This document shows positions 26,187-34,578 of a stretch of 64,000 nucleotides of DNA, in pieces (the stretch's first letter is position 1; each line of letters opens with the position of its first letter). The position numbers were made by a program, and so were the translations under genes. The notes beneath the pieces are model-generated. The model was not told where the DNA came from and searched no databases. It saw only the letters and a list, made by a program, of their open reading frames with translations. Location of the stretch: contig NZ_CP098774.1 of assembly GCF_028473665.1 (NCBI RefSeq), positions 1,178,001 through 1,242,000 of the forward strand. Direction: 5' to 3'. Source of the stretch: Sphingomonas sp. QA11 (GTDB lineage: Bacteria > Pseudomonadota > Alphaproteobacteria > Sphingomonadales > Sphingomonadaceae).

Positions 26187-27854
26187 ATGAAGACCATTGC
26201 TTTGTTGCTTTGTGCCGGATCGGTGGCTGCCGCGGCTGCCGTAGCCCAGACATCCTCGACATCTTCAGCGCCGCCTCCACCACCCTTCGGGCCCTCAGTC
26301 ACCGCGGGCCAGACGTTGCAGACGTCCGACATGACCAATGCCAATCCGCTGATCCCTGCGGATATCTATCGTACCAACGCCGTCGCGCACCAGGATCTGG
26401 CGACCTTCGCCTGGCTTGAATTCATCTCCGCTGTGGCGCCGAATGCGGCGGGGAGCCGGGGGGTGCCGGGCGGCAGCTTCGCCACTTCCGGCAGCGGTGG
26501 CACCGGGCCTTTGGTCTGGGAAACCTACCAGCACCGCACCGAGCTTTTCCCGTGCAATGTCAACGGGACGTCATCGGCCCCCACGCCGCCCCAGCCCTGG
26601 GGGGCTTCCCCCAAATATGTGACGACCGTCACGAATTCCAATCCGCAGCTGTGCAGCACCATCACACTGCCGGGCGGCGGGACACTGCCGTATAATAATC
26701 TGGATGAGGCCAACCAGATTGGACAGAATACCCTGTTCTTCCCGACCACGCCGGGAAACCCCCAACCGGCGACCGATGCGCAGGTGCTGTTCGAGGCCAA
26801 GGTCAACCAGTATGAATCCAATTATGTGAACCAGAATTATGCGAGCTTCATCCCGCAATTTTCTCCCTTCCGCCTCCCTGCCGGGACCGTCACCTTGCCA
26901 ACGACGACGGTCGAGGTGAAAGCCGCCTGGCGTCCACTGTCCTCGATCCCGTCGAGTCAGCGCTATCGCTATCATGTTTCGAACGTCCTCACTTATGGCG
27001 GCAGCGATTCCGCTCCGGTGCCGAGAGTGGTGCCCTATGCGCTGATCGCCCTGCATATCATCCACAAGACGCCGAACTATCCCGCGTTCATCTTCGCGAC
27101 CTTCGAACAGGTCGACGATTTCAAGAACCAGGTCACGGGACAGCCAACGGGCGTCTATTATGTACCAGCCTATGGATCGGTCGGATATACGACCCCTACA
27201 AGCACCACCTTCCCGCCCAGTGGCAAGAAGGTCCCCAATCCCAATATCAACTTCAACACCTCAACGCCCAGCGCGACGCCTTATGGAACGAAGGGCGTGG
27301 CCTTGCCGCTTGGTAACGTCAGCAGCATCCCGGGTGCCAAGGTATTGAAGAATGGGGCGGTTGCCATTCCCGTCACCTCGCCGGTGCCGACAGTGCCGGA
27401 GATCACCGCGGTGAACAACCGGGCGCTGACCGCAATGAAGGGCATTCCGGGCTTCAACCAGAATTTCATCTGGCAATATTACAAATTGACCGGTGTCCAG
27501 GCGATCCCGACCAATGATGAAACCACCAGGGATTTCTACCTGGCCAATATCGTCGTCGAAAGCAGTCAGCCGGGCATCCAGCTCTTCCGGGGCTTCCCGC
27601 CGATCACCAACGGCGTGCTGACCAATATCCGGAACCAGGTCAACGTCATCGACTATCACAATGGCCTCGGCACCCTGACGTCCAGCGGCGGTTGCCAGGG
27701 CTGCCATGGCGTCGCCCAGACTCAGAACGGCTTCGATTTCAGCTTCCTGTTCTTCGGCGTGGCGGGCGGCGGATTCTCGCCCGAAACGGCGGGCCTGCCC
27801 AGCCCGCAGCTCGCGGCGGCGCGGCTTGCGAACAAGAAATACTTCACGAAATAG
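26187..27854 (+). CDS. Exported CxxCH (cytochrome c-like) protein, paralogue 2
   Basis: A 555-residue exported protein with a signal peptide ending near AVAQT and a single heme c motif CQGCH at about 503-507. It is a divergent homologue of the protein at 17332: both have a TVEVKAAWR/AIEVKTAWI block, an ALIALHIIHKTPNYPAFIFATFE/VGMHVVGS...MVWATFES block and a C-terminal CxxCH. Only about 50 residues follow the heme motif, so a canonical cytochrome c fold cannot be built from the tail alone. AAGGGG lies upstream of ATG 26187, which I prefer to the start at 26157. It is the last plus-strand gene of the accessory block and ends at a strong hairpin. Confidence 0.75.
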   Translation: MKTIALLLCAGSVAAAAAVAQTSSTSSAPPPPPFGPSVTAGQTLQTSDMTNANPLIPADIYRTNAVAHQDLATFAWLEFISAVAPNAAGSRGVPGGSFATSGSGGTGPLVWETYQHRTELFPCNVNGTSSAPTPPQPWGASPKYVTTVTNSNPQLCSTITLPGGGTLPYNNLDEANQIGQNTLFFPTTPGNPQPATDAQVLFEAKVNQYESNYVNQNYASFIPQFSPFRLPAGTVTLPTTTVEVKAAWRPLSSIPSSQRYRYHVSNVLTYGGSDSAPVPRVVPYALIALHIIHKTPNYPAFIFATFEQVDDFKNQVTGQPTGVYYVPAYGSVGYTTPTSTTFPPSGKKVPNPNINFNTSTPSATPYGTKGVALPLGNVSSIPGAKVLKNGAVAIPVTSPVPTVPEITAVNNRALTAMKGIPGFNQNFIWQYYKLTGVQAIPTNDETTRDFYLANIVVESSQPGIQLFRGFPPITNGVLTNIRNQVNVIDYHNGLGTLTSSGGCQGCHGVAQTQNGFDFSFLFFGVAGGGFSPETAGLPSPQLAAARLANKKYFTK

Positions 27855-27860
27855 GTGCCG

Positions 27861-27898
27861 AAACAAAAAGGGGAGGCGACGGGCACGTCGCCTCCCCT
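27861..27898. terminator. Bidirectional hairpin terminator
   Basis: A perfect 12-base-pair stem (27869-27880 with 27887-27898) closes a six-base loop. On the minus strand the stem is followed by TTTTTGTTT, a good intrinsic terminator for the GH31 gene ending at 27944. On the plus strand it follows the stop of the CxxCH gene, with only a weak T-rich tail. Confidence 0.85.
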
Positions 27899-27943
27899 GT
27901 CTTCATGCGGGGATAGTTCCCAGTCCGTCGGGCGCGTGGCGGG

Positions 27944-30409
27944 CTATTTCACGCCGCCGATCATGATTTCGGACTGGTCGGGAGAATAGGGCAGCGAGAA
28001 GCCAAGCGTCTGTGCCGTGTCATCGTGATGCGCAGCGAGCACCTTGCCCCGATAGGATACGGGCGCGTCAGCCCGCATGCCATGGACGGTGACGGCAAGC
28101 TCACGCCACCATGGGCGGAATGTGCCGTCGCCCGGTGCGACGATGATGCGCATCTGGCCGGTTTCCGAAACCTCGCAGCGGATCGTCCGGCGCAGATAGG
28201 CCTTGCGCTGGAACGCGAGGCTGTGGCCGTCATCAGCATAGAGCGTGCCGGTGCAATCGGGGCCGGGATAGACGTCGAGCACGAGCGGCCCTGACGGCGT
28301 CTCGGCGGTGCTCTGCACCAGCGGCTGGCGCGGGAGGATCGTCCCGGCGCGGACATAGACCGGCAAGTGATCGAGCCTTGGCGTTTCCTTGATCTTGTCG
28401 GTCGCCGCCGTGTCCGGCGCGACCTTCGTCACCGGCAGCCCGCCCCACAGATCATACCAGCCGCCCGAGGGCAGGCAGACGTCATATTCCTGCGGTGATT
28501 CAGGCCTGGGCGGCGGCGCGATCAGCAGGGCCTTACCCAGGGTAAACGCCATCGACTGGTCGCAAGGGGCGGTGAGTGCCTGGGGATAATCGTAGAAGAC
28601 AGGGCGCATGATCGGATCGCCGGTGCGCGCGTTCAGGTCGGCGAGGCCGTAGAGATAGGGCATCAGGCGATACCGTTCCTCGACGAAGCGGCGGCGGATG
28701 GCGAGATGCTCGGTGCCGTCGAGCCAGGGCTCAGCGCGCGGGGTGTCTTTTGCGGAGTGGTTGCGGAAAACCGGCGTGAACGCAGCGATCTCGTACCAGC
28801 GAGTCATCAGGTCAGGGCTCGGCCCGCCAGTGAACCCGCCGACGTCAGCCCCGGCATAGGAGAAGCCGGAAAGGCCGAGGTTGATCAGTTGGTGGACCGA
28901 CAGCTTCAGATGATCCCAGGTCGCGCTGTTGTCGCCGGTCCAGGTCGCCGCATAGCGCTGGCCCCCGGCATAGCTGGCGCGGGTCATGACGAAGGGACGT
29001 TCGTCCGGGCGCAAGGCGCTCAGGCCGTCAAAGGTCGCGCGGGTATTCTCCATGCCGTAGACATTGTGGATCTCGGCATGGCTGGCTGACCGACTGGCGA
29101 AATCGTCGCTGTCGATCTTGTGGACGACGTCGAGCGGCATGGTCGCGGTGGGCGTCTCGAACACCGATGGCTCGTTCATGTCGTTCCAGATGCCGGCGAC
29201 GCCATCGGCGACCAGCGGCGCGTGCAACTTGCCCCACCAGGCGCGGGTGCCGGCACTGGTGAAGTCGGGAAAGACCGAGGGGCCGGGCCAGACCTTGCCG
29301 ACGAACATCGATCCGTCGGGGTTGTGAACGAAATGATTGCCCGCAGCGCCGCTGTCATAGGGGACATATCCGTCATTGGGTGCCGCGGCGACGTGAAGGT
29401 CGGCGATCGTGACCAGCTTCAGCCCCTGCGTGCCGAGTTCGGTCGCGAGTCCCTTCAAGTCCGGAAAGGCGGTGCGGTTGACGGTGAAGGGCCGGTTGCG
29501 ATCCTGGAAGTCGATATCGAGCCAGATGACGTCGGTCGGGATCGCATCCTTGCGCAGGCGCGCTGCGAGTCCCCGGACCTCGCCCGCGTCCATGTAGCTG
29601 TAGCGCGATTGCTGGTAACCGAGCGACCAGAGCGGGGCGAGCGGTGCCTTGCCGGTCAGGTCGGTATAGCGGCGCACGACGTCGCCGGTGGTCGGTCCCG
29701 CGATGACATAATAGTCGATCGGGCCGTCCGGGGCGCCGAAGGCGGTGACATCGTCCTCGCGATGGCCGAAATCGAACCAGGCGCGCCACGTGTTGTCTAG
29801 CAGCACGCCATAGCTGCCGCCGGCGCCGCCCGCGCTGACGAAGAAGGGGATCGACTTGTAGATCGGATCGGTCGAGCCGGTGAAAGCATAGGCGTCGGTG
29901 TTCCAGTCGACGAAGCTCTTGCCGCGCCGATCGAGCCCGCCGGTCTTGTCGCCAAGCCCGAAAATATGCTCCCCGCGCGGCAAGGCCTTGCGCAGGGTGA
30001 AGCCCTTGCCGTCGAGCTTGATCGGGGTGCTGTCGTCGGCGCTGATGAGGCGGCCGTCCCTGTCCTCGATCCTGAGACGCAGATCCGGGCCGACATGGAC
30101 CCGCAGCCGGGCCGTCGCAAAGCCGTCCGCGAGGCGCTGGACGGGCACCGATTGCGCGCGGCGATCCCTGGGCACGGCCCAGCTCGCATCTTCCGGCAGG
30201 GTGCCGTCCCGCGCGATCCGTACCCGCAGGATGGAATCGGTGAGGGCCGTCACGGTAAGCACCATCGGACCGTGACGGGCCTCGATCCCGTTCGCCCGAG
30301 CGGCGAGGCTCGCGGGCGCCTGCTGGCCGGCCTGCGCCAGGGCAGGGGGCGCCAGGGCGATCGCGGTGCCGATCAGCAGGGAACGCAGGGACAGGCTCGG
30401 TACTGACAT
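27944..30409 (-). CDS. GH31 alpha-glucosidase, exported
   Basis: An 821-residue glycoside hydrolase family 31 enzyme with a signal peptide ending near ALAQA, so it is probably periplasmic. The catalytic nucleophile is D410 in GIWNDMNEPS, and the acid/base Asp lies in TWTGDNSATW. Other family blocks are GLGDKTGGLDRRGK, VIWLDIDFQD and SYAGADVGGFTGGPS. The family releases alpha-linked glucose (or xylose) from oligosaccharide ends. Given the sugar MFS transporter and LacI regulator in the same locus, alpha-glucosides are likely. GGGAG precedes ATG 30409. It is the last gene of the locus on the minus strand, 33 bases after the cupin-like gene. Confidence 0.93.
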   Translation of the reverse strand: MSVPSLSLRSLLIGTAIALAPPALAQAGQQAPASLAARANGIEARHGPMVLTVTALTDSILRVRIARDGTLPEDASWAVPRDRRAQSVPVQRLADGFATARLRVHVGPDLRLRIEDRDGRLISADDSTPIKLDGKGFTLRKALPRGEHIFGLGDKTGGLDRRGKSFVDWNTDAYAFTGSTDPIYKSIPFFVSAGGAGGSYGVLLDNTWRAWFDFGHREDDVTAFGAPDGPIDYYVIAGPTTGDVVRRYTDLTGKAPLAPLWSLGYQQSRYSYMDAGEVRGLAARLRKDAIPTDVIWLDIDFQDRNRPFTVNRTAFPDLKGLATELGTQGLKLVTIADLHVAAAPNDGYVPYDSGAAGNHFVHNPDGSMFVGKVWPGPSVFPDFTSAGTRAWWGKLHAPLVADGVAGIWNDMNEPSVFETPTATMPLDVVHKIDSDDFASRSASHAEIHNVYGMENTRATFDGLSALRPDERPFVMTRASYAGGQRYAATWTGDNSATWDHLKLSVHQLINLGLSGFSYAGADVGGFTGGPSPDLMTRWYEIAAFTPVFRNHSAKDTPRAEPWLDGTEHLAIRRRFVEERYRLMPYLYGLADLNARTGDPIMRPVFYDYPQALTAPCDQSMAFTLGKALLIAPPPRPESPQEYDVCLPSGGWYDLWGGLPVTKVAPDTAATDKIKETPRLDHLPVYVRAGTILPRQPLVQSTAETPSGPLVLDVYPGPDCTGTLYADDGHSLAFQRKAYLRRTIRCEVSETGQMRIIVAPGDGTFRPWWRELAVTVHGMRADAPVSYRGKVLAAHHDDTAQTLGFSLPYSPDQSEIMIGGVK

Positions 30410-30442
30410 GTAGAACTCCCGGTTACGGACGCGCACTGGTGA

Positions 30443-31483
30443 TCACGAGGATTTGAGGATCGTCATACGGAGCTGGCGCCTGAGGTCGGCGCGCTGGTCG
30501 GCGCGCATCTCCCCGAGCTGACCGCGCAAGGCAGGCGGAATATGGGCGACGGCATCACCGCTATCGTCGAAGACATGGGCCTCGAACATCGCGCGCCAGT
30601 ATCGCCGTTCGCTCGGCGGCAGCGCCTTGATCGCGAGCAGAGCGCTCAGAAAGGCGTCCTGGGCATGGCCGAGCCCGCGCGGCACATCGCCCCACCAGTA
30701 ATTGACCATCGCGTTCCAGGGAGCGCGCGAGGTGACGTGGTGCCACCAGTATCGCGGCATCAGCAGCGCATCGCCGGGGTCGAGATGCGCGACCCGCGCC
30801 GCATCGAGCGCTTCGCGAAAACGCGGAAACCTGTCGAAATCGGGTGCCTCCGGATCGACCAGGGAGAGCGGGGGCGGATTGTCCAGGGGGCCGACATAGA
30901 GATTGGCCACCTGTTCCGGCGGGAACAGCAGGAAACGGCGCTGGCCGGCTATCACGCAGGCCAGGTTGTGGTCGCGATCATTGTGGATCTGGGTCTTCAC
31001 CGGTCCGCCGAGCCACAGCCGGGGTTCGGCGGCCGGCGGGACCAGCGGCATTGGGTTGTCGCGCGCGAAGTCCGGGAACTGCGTGCCGAGCGGTAGCATC
31101 TGGATCGCGATATAGGGCGCGCCGGGTGTGGTCGTCGCACGCTCGATCCGATCGAGCGTTTCGCCCAGCGGGCGTTGCCGTTTGGTGAAGCTGAACTCGC
31201 GCAGATCAGCGGCATAGCCGAACCGCCCGCCGCTGCCCGGTGAGGCCTCCATTACCGGTACCGGTGCCCCGCGGTCCATCGCCCGGAAATAGGCGCCGAG
31301 CGCGGCCTGCGACCGACGTCCGGCGGCCAGCGCCGGCCAATGCTCCACCAGCCCCTTCACGATCACTGGCATGCCGGCGGCGAGCAGCGCAGCGATATCG
31401 GCCGAAGACCGAACGCTTGCAGTAGGGACTGGCGGCAGCGCGTCCAGGCGATCGGAACGGGTGGCAATCGAGACGGCGGTCAC
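30443..31483 (-). CDS. Cupin_8/JmjC-like protein
   Basis: A 346-residue cupin-fold protein of the Cupin_8 type, related to 2-oxoglutarate/Fe(II) hydroxylases. The metal-binding H-x-D is visible in TQIHNDRDHNLACVI, and the distal histidine lies in MPRYWWHHVTS. The PGDALLMP turn precedes it, as usual. Homologues sit next to 'tryptophan halogenase' genes in TonB-receptor sugar loci. Their reaction is not established. The GTG at 31483 overlaps the upstream stop (GTGA), indicating coupling to the FAD protein. It could hydroxylate a protein or sugar-derived substrate; the sequence cannot say which. Confidence 0.85.
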   Translation of the reverse strand: MTAVSIATRSDRLDALPPVPTASVRSSADIAALLAAGMPVIVKGLVEHWPALAAGRRSQAALGAYFRAMDRGAPVPVMEASPGSGGRFGYAADLREFSFTKRQRPLGETLDRIERATTTPGAPYIAIQMLPLGTQFPDFARDNPMPLVPPAAEPRLWLGGPVKTQIHNDRDHNLACVIAGQRRFLLFPPEQVANLYVGPLDNPPPLSLVDPEAPDFDRFPRFREALDAARVAHLDPGDALLMPRYWWHHVTSRAPWNAMVNYWWGDVPRGLGHAQDAFLSALLAIKALPPSERRYWRAMFEAHVFDDSGDAVAHIPPALRGQLGEMRADQRADLRRQLRMTILKSS

Positions 31484-32982
31484 GCTGCCTCGCTCCGGCC
31501 GAGGTTCGCGAGATAGCCGTCATGGGTCGGCTGTTCGAGGACCTTGCGCTTGATGAAGCCGAGGATACGACGAAAATCGTCCTTCATGCGCTCCGGCGCC
31601 GTGCGGTCGATCGCGGGCGGCCAGCTTTCCGGCGTCTCGCCCAAGCCGGTGAACAGCGCCTGCCAGAGATCGGGTGCGAAGCTTTCGTCCTCCATCGGCG
31701 CGATGTCGCCGCGCGCGCGGAAGATCGCGAGCTTGTGCCCGACCGTGGCAGGCGTTGTCGCGCCGCGCGCCGCCCCCCAGAACCCCGTCGGGCCAAAGCG
31801 ATTGGCGGCGTAGAAGGCAGACTGGAAGTCACGCACGCGCTCGAAGGCGGAGCGGGTGATGCGGTTATATTCGTTCCGCTCTGCAGTGAAGGTCGCGCCC
31901 GCCGGGAACAGTGCAAGCAGGTGCACGATGCCGAGCTGGATTGCGTGCAGTTCGACGTCGAACAATGGATCGAAGCTGCAGGCCGCGCTGCCGATCGCCA
32001 CGCAATTGGCTGACCATGCCTGATGTCTCATGCCCTGTTCGACGGAAGCGGCGACAGGGTCGGAAAGCGTCAGGCCGGCAAGGGTCCCGGCTGCTGCCAG
32101 CGCTGACTCGTCGTCCTGCTCCGCCGAAGCAAAAGCGTAGCTGATGTAAGTAGCTGCCTGGGTGGCGTGGAGCGCGGTCCAGCCGGAAGCGCCCGCCCTG
32201 ATTTCGGCATAGGCAGGAACCGAGGCGAAGCGTGCCGCCCGCGCCGTCAGGCGGCGGTCGGTAACGAAGGCAGAGTGCCAGTCGTCCCGGCCGAGGCCCG
32301 GCATCTGGCCGATCAATATTCCTTCCGGGCCGCTCGCGTCCACGAAGAGATCGCCTTCGACGCGCCTCTCGTCGTCGAGCCGGATAGCACTGATCGAGCC
32401 GGTCTCGTTCTGGCGCTCGACGTCGATCGTGCCGCTGTGATGCACGGCAATGCCGAGCTTCGCGGCGCGCGCCTTGAGGGTGGCGACATAGGGAAGGGAG
32501 GGGAGATGATAACCATAGTCGGTCCGGCCGAAGAGCTGGGTTTCCTCGTCAGGCAACAGCATTCGGCCCTGGCGGGCTGCCATTGCGGTGAGGCAGAAAT
32601 CCTCGAACGCGGCTTCCAGCCCGAACCGCCGCGCCTTGAGCCAATAAGGGAAGAAGCCGCCGCCATCGATGGGCGCGCCATAGGACCCATGGGCAAGGAG
32701 GAAAGGCCGCGTGCCGGATGCAAGGCCCACCACATTGTGGCCGAGCGAGAAGCTTCCGCCGGTTGCGCGCAACAGTGCGGATTCCTCAAGCCCCAGCTTG
32801 TTGTGCAGTGCCTCCAGCGGCGGGAGCGAGGCATAGGCGGAGGCTGGACCAAGATCGGTGGGAAGCTCGATCGCGACTACCGATATCCCTGCCGGCGCCA
32901 GTGCGCGCCGAAGGACGGTCGCGCTGAGCCAGAGCGCCGCGTCGCGCCCGACGATGACGATGCGGTTGGGTTGGCCGCTCAT
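31480..32982 (-). CDS. Degenerate FAD halogenase-family protein
   Basis: A 500-residue homologue of the Trp_halogenase family protein encoded just upstream, but divergent at key sites. The dinucleotide motif reads IVIVGRDAALWLSA instead of G-x-G-x-x-G. The position of catalytic Lys79 falls in GGSFSLGHN with Ser. The E-x-x-x-S motif is replaced by FDPLFDVELHAIQ, and the WxWxIP motif is absent. Overall collinearity remains (ANCVAIGSAACSFDP, RITRSAFERVRDFQSAFYAANR). It is therefore unlikely to halogenate and may be a partner subunit or altered enzyme. ATG 32982 overlaps the upstream stop (ATGA), with GGAGGG upstream. Confidence 0.85.
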   Translation of the reverse strand: MSGQPNRIVIVGRDAALWLSATVLRRALAPAGISVVAIELPTDLGPASAYASLPPLEALHNKLGLEESALLRATGGSFSLGHNVVGLASGTRPFLLAHGSYGAPIDGGGFFPYWLKARRFGLEAAFEDFCLTAMAARQGRMLLPDEETQLFGRTDYGYHLPSLPYVATLKARAAKLGIAVHHSGTIDVERQNETGSISAIRLDDERRVEGDLFVDASGPEGILIGQMPGLGRDDWHSAFVTDRRLTARAARFASVPAYAEIRAGASGWTALHATQAATYISYAFASAEQDDESALAAAGTLAGLTLSDPVAASVEQGMRHQAWSANCVAIGSAACSFDPLFDVELHAIQLGIVHLLALFPAGATFTAERNEYNRITRSAFERVRDFQSAFYAANRFGPTGFWGAARGATTPATVGHKLAIFRARGDIAPMEDESFAPDLWQALFTGLGETPESWPPAIDRTAPERMKDDFRRILGFIKRKVLEQPTHDGYLANLGRSEAA

Positions 32983-34511
32983 GCCGGGACGCCCTCCGCC
33001 GCACAATAGTTCGCGATGAAGTCGGCATGGGACGACATCGCAGCGACACTGCTTTCGATTCGCCCTGCAAAATCGTCCAGCCGGGCGACGAGCATATCGA
33101 GATCGAAGGTGTCGGCGAGGCGGTCATAGCCTGCGGGCATGATGCCCTGGCCGATCAGCACCGAGAGCCAGCTATCGCGCGCGAACAGGCCATATTGGTA
33201 ATTGGGTGCCATGGCGCGGGCGCGGAACAGCTCGAGCTTGTGCGTCAGGCTGTCCGGGATCGGCATGTGGCGCAGATAGTCCCAGAGCGGCTCGCCCTCG
33301 CGCCGGTTGGCGATGTAGTGAAGCACGAGGAAATCGCGCACGCGCTCATATTGCATCACGGTCAGGCGATTGAATTCGTCCGCCAGCCGGGGATCGATGC
33401 CCTCCCGCACGGCACGCGGGCTCGGCATCAGATTGATCAGATCGATCACTGCCGCCTGGATCAGATAGATGCTGGTCGATTCAAGCGGCTCGAGAAAGCC
33501 GCTGGCGAGCCCGATCGCAACGCAATTGCTGCGCCAGGCGCAAGCACGTCGTCCCGGCGAGAAACGCAGCAGGCGGGGTTCGGCAAGCGCCTCGCCGTCC
33601 AGATTGGCGAGCAGCGTTTCCCGGGCCTCCTCCTGCGAGCAGAAGGTGCTTGAGAAGATATAGCCGTTGCCGATGCGGTGCTGCAGCGGGATGCGCCATT
33701 GCCAGCCGGCGCGTCGGGCGGTCGCACGGGTATAAGGCGTCAGGTCCCCGCCATGCGCGCAGGGCACGGCAAGCGCGCGATCACAGGGCAGCCAGGGCGT
33801 CCAATCTTCCCATCCGACATCGAACTGGCCGGCGAGCAGGAGCGACCGGAAGCCGGTGCAGTCGACGAACAGGTCGCCGCTGATGCTGACGCCCGATTTG
33901 AGCGCGACCCCGGCGATCGCGCCGGAAGCCTGGTCGCGGCTGATATCGCACACCTGGCCTTCGATGCGGGCCACGCCATGGCCGGTCGCCCAGCGCCGCA
34001 GGAATTCGGCATAGAGTCCGGCGTCGAAATGATAGGCATAGGAATAGGTGGAACGGATCGACTTGGGATTCTCGTCGGGCAGCTCGAACGCATTGGCGCG
34101 CGCTGCCGCGACGGCATAGGAATAGGCCTGAAATGGCGCCACCGGTCGGCCGTTCGCCTTGGCGCGAAGCCAGTGATTCTGAAATTCGACGCCGCCCCAT
34201 GGCTCGCCGAAGGCACCGAAGGGATGGATATAGCGGTCGCCGGGGCGATCCCAGTCACAGAACTCGATGCCCAGCTTGATGGTCGCCCCGGTCTCGCGCA
34301 TGAACTGCGCTTCGTCCAGGCCGAGCATGTCGTTGAAAAGCTTGATATGCGGCAGCGTCGCTTCGCCGACGCCCACCGTGCCGATCTCGTCGGATTCGAC
34401 CAGGGTGATGGCATAATCCGCCCCCGGTAACTGCCGGACCAGCCCGGCGGCCGTCATCCAGCCGGCGGTGCCCCCCCCGACGATGACGATATGGTATCGA
34501 TCATCCTGCAT
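32979..34511 (-). CDS. Tryptophan halogenase-family FAD protein
   Basis: A 510-residue flavin-dependent halogenase-family protein. It has the FAD fingerprint VGGGTAGW at 11-18, GTVGVGEATLP, a lysine at residue 79 in GATIKLGIEF (the position of catalytic Lys79 in PrnA), the family motif GWQWRIP, and FLEPLESTSIYL with Glu at 344, matching PrnA Glu346. All residues needed for FADH2-dependent hypohalous acid chemistry are thus present, although members in TonB-receptor sugar loci have no proven substrate. GAGAGGG lies 8 bases before ATG 34511. It follows the TonB receptor after a 67-base gap holding a hairpin. Confidence 0.9.
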   Translation of the reverse strand: MQDDRYHIVIVGGGTAGWMTAAGLVRQLPGADYAITLVESDEIGTVGVGEATLPHIKLFNDMLGLDEAQFMRETGATIKLGIEFCDWDRPGDRYIHPFGAFGEPWGGVEFQNHWLRAKANGRPVAPFQAYSYAVAAARANAFELPDENPKSIRSTYSYAYHFDAGLYAEFLRRWATGHGVARIEGQVCDISRDQASGAIAGVALKSGVSISGDLFVDCTGFRSLLLAGQFDVGWEDWTPWLPCDRALAVPCAHGGDLTPYTRATARRAGWQWRIPLQHRIGNGYIFSSTFCSQEEARETLLANLDGEALAEPRLLRFSPGRRACAWRSNCVAIGLASGFLEPLESTSIYLIQAAVIDLINLMPSPRAVREGIDPRLADEFNRLTVMQYERVRDFLVLHYIANRREGEPLWDYLRHMPIPDSLTHKLELFRARAMAPNYQYGLFARDSWLSVLIGQGIMPAGYDRLADTFDLDMLVARLDDFAGRIESSVAAMSSHADFIANYCAAEGVPA

Positions 34512-34533
34512 CAGACTACCCTCTCACAAGGGC

Positions 34534-34562
34534 TGCGCTGCCGTCCATCGGACGGCAGCGCA
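34534..34562 (-). terminator. Stable hairpin between TonB receptor and halogenase gene
   Basis: A perfect 13-base-pair stem (34534-34546 with 34550-34562) closes a three-base loop in the 67-base gap between the receptor stop (34579) and the next gene start (34511). No U-run follows on the minus strand; the RBS of the halogenase gene comes directly after. It is more likely a partial attenuator or 3'-end stabiliser that keeps receptor mRNA above that of the enzymes. Confidence 0.6.
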
Positions 34563-34578
34563 ACTAGGGGGTGCCTCA

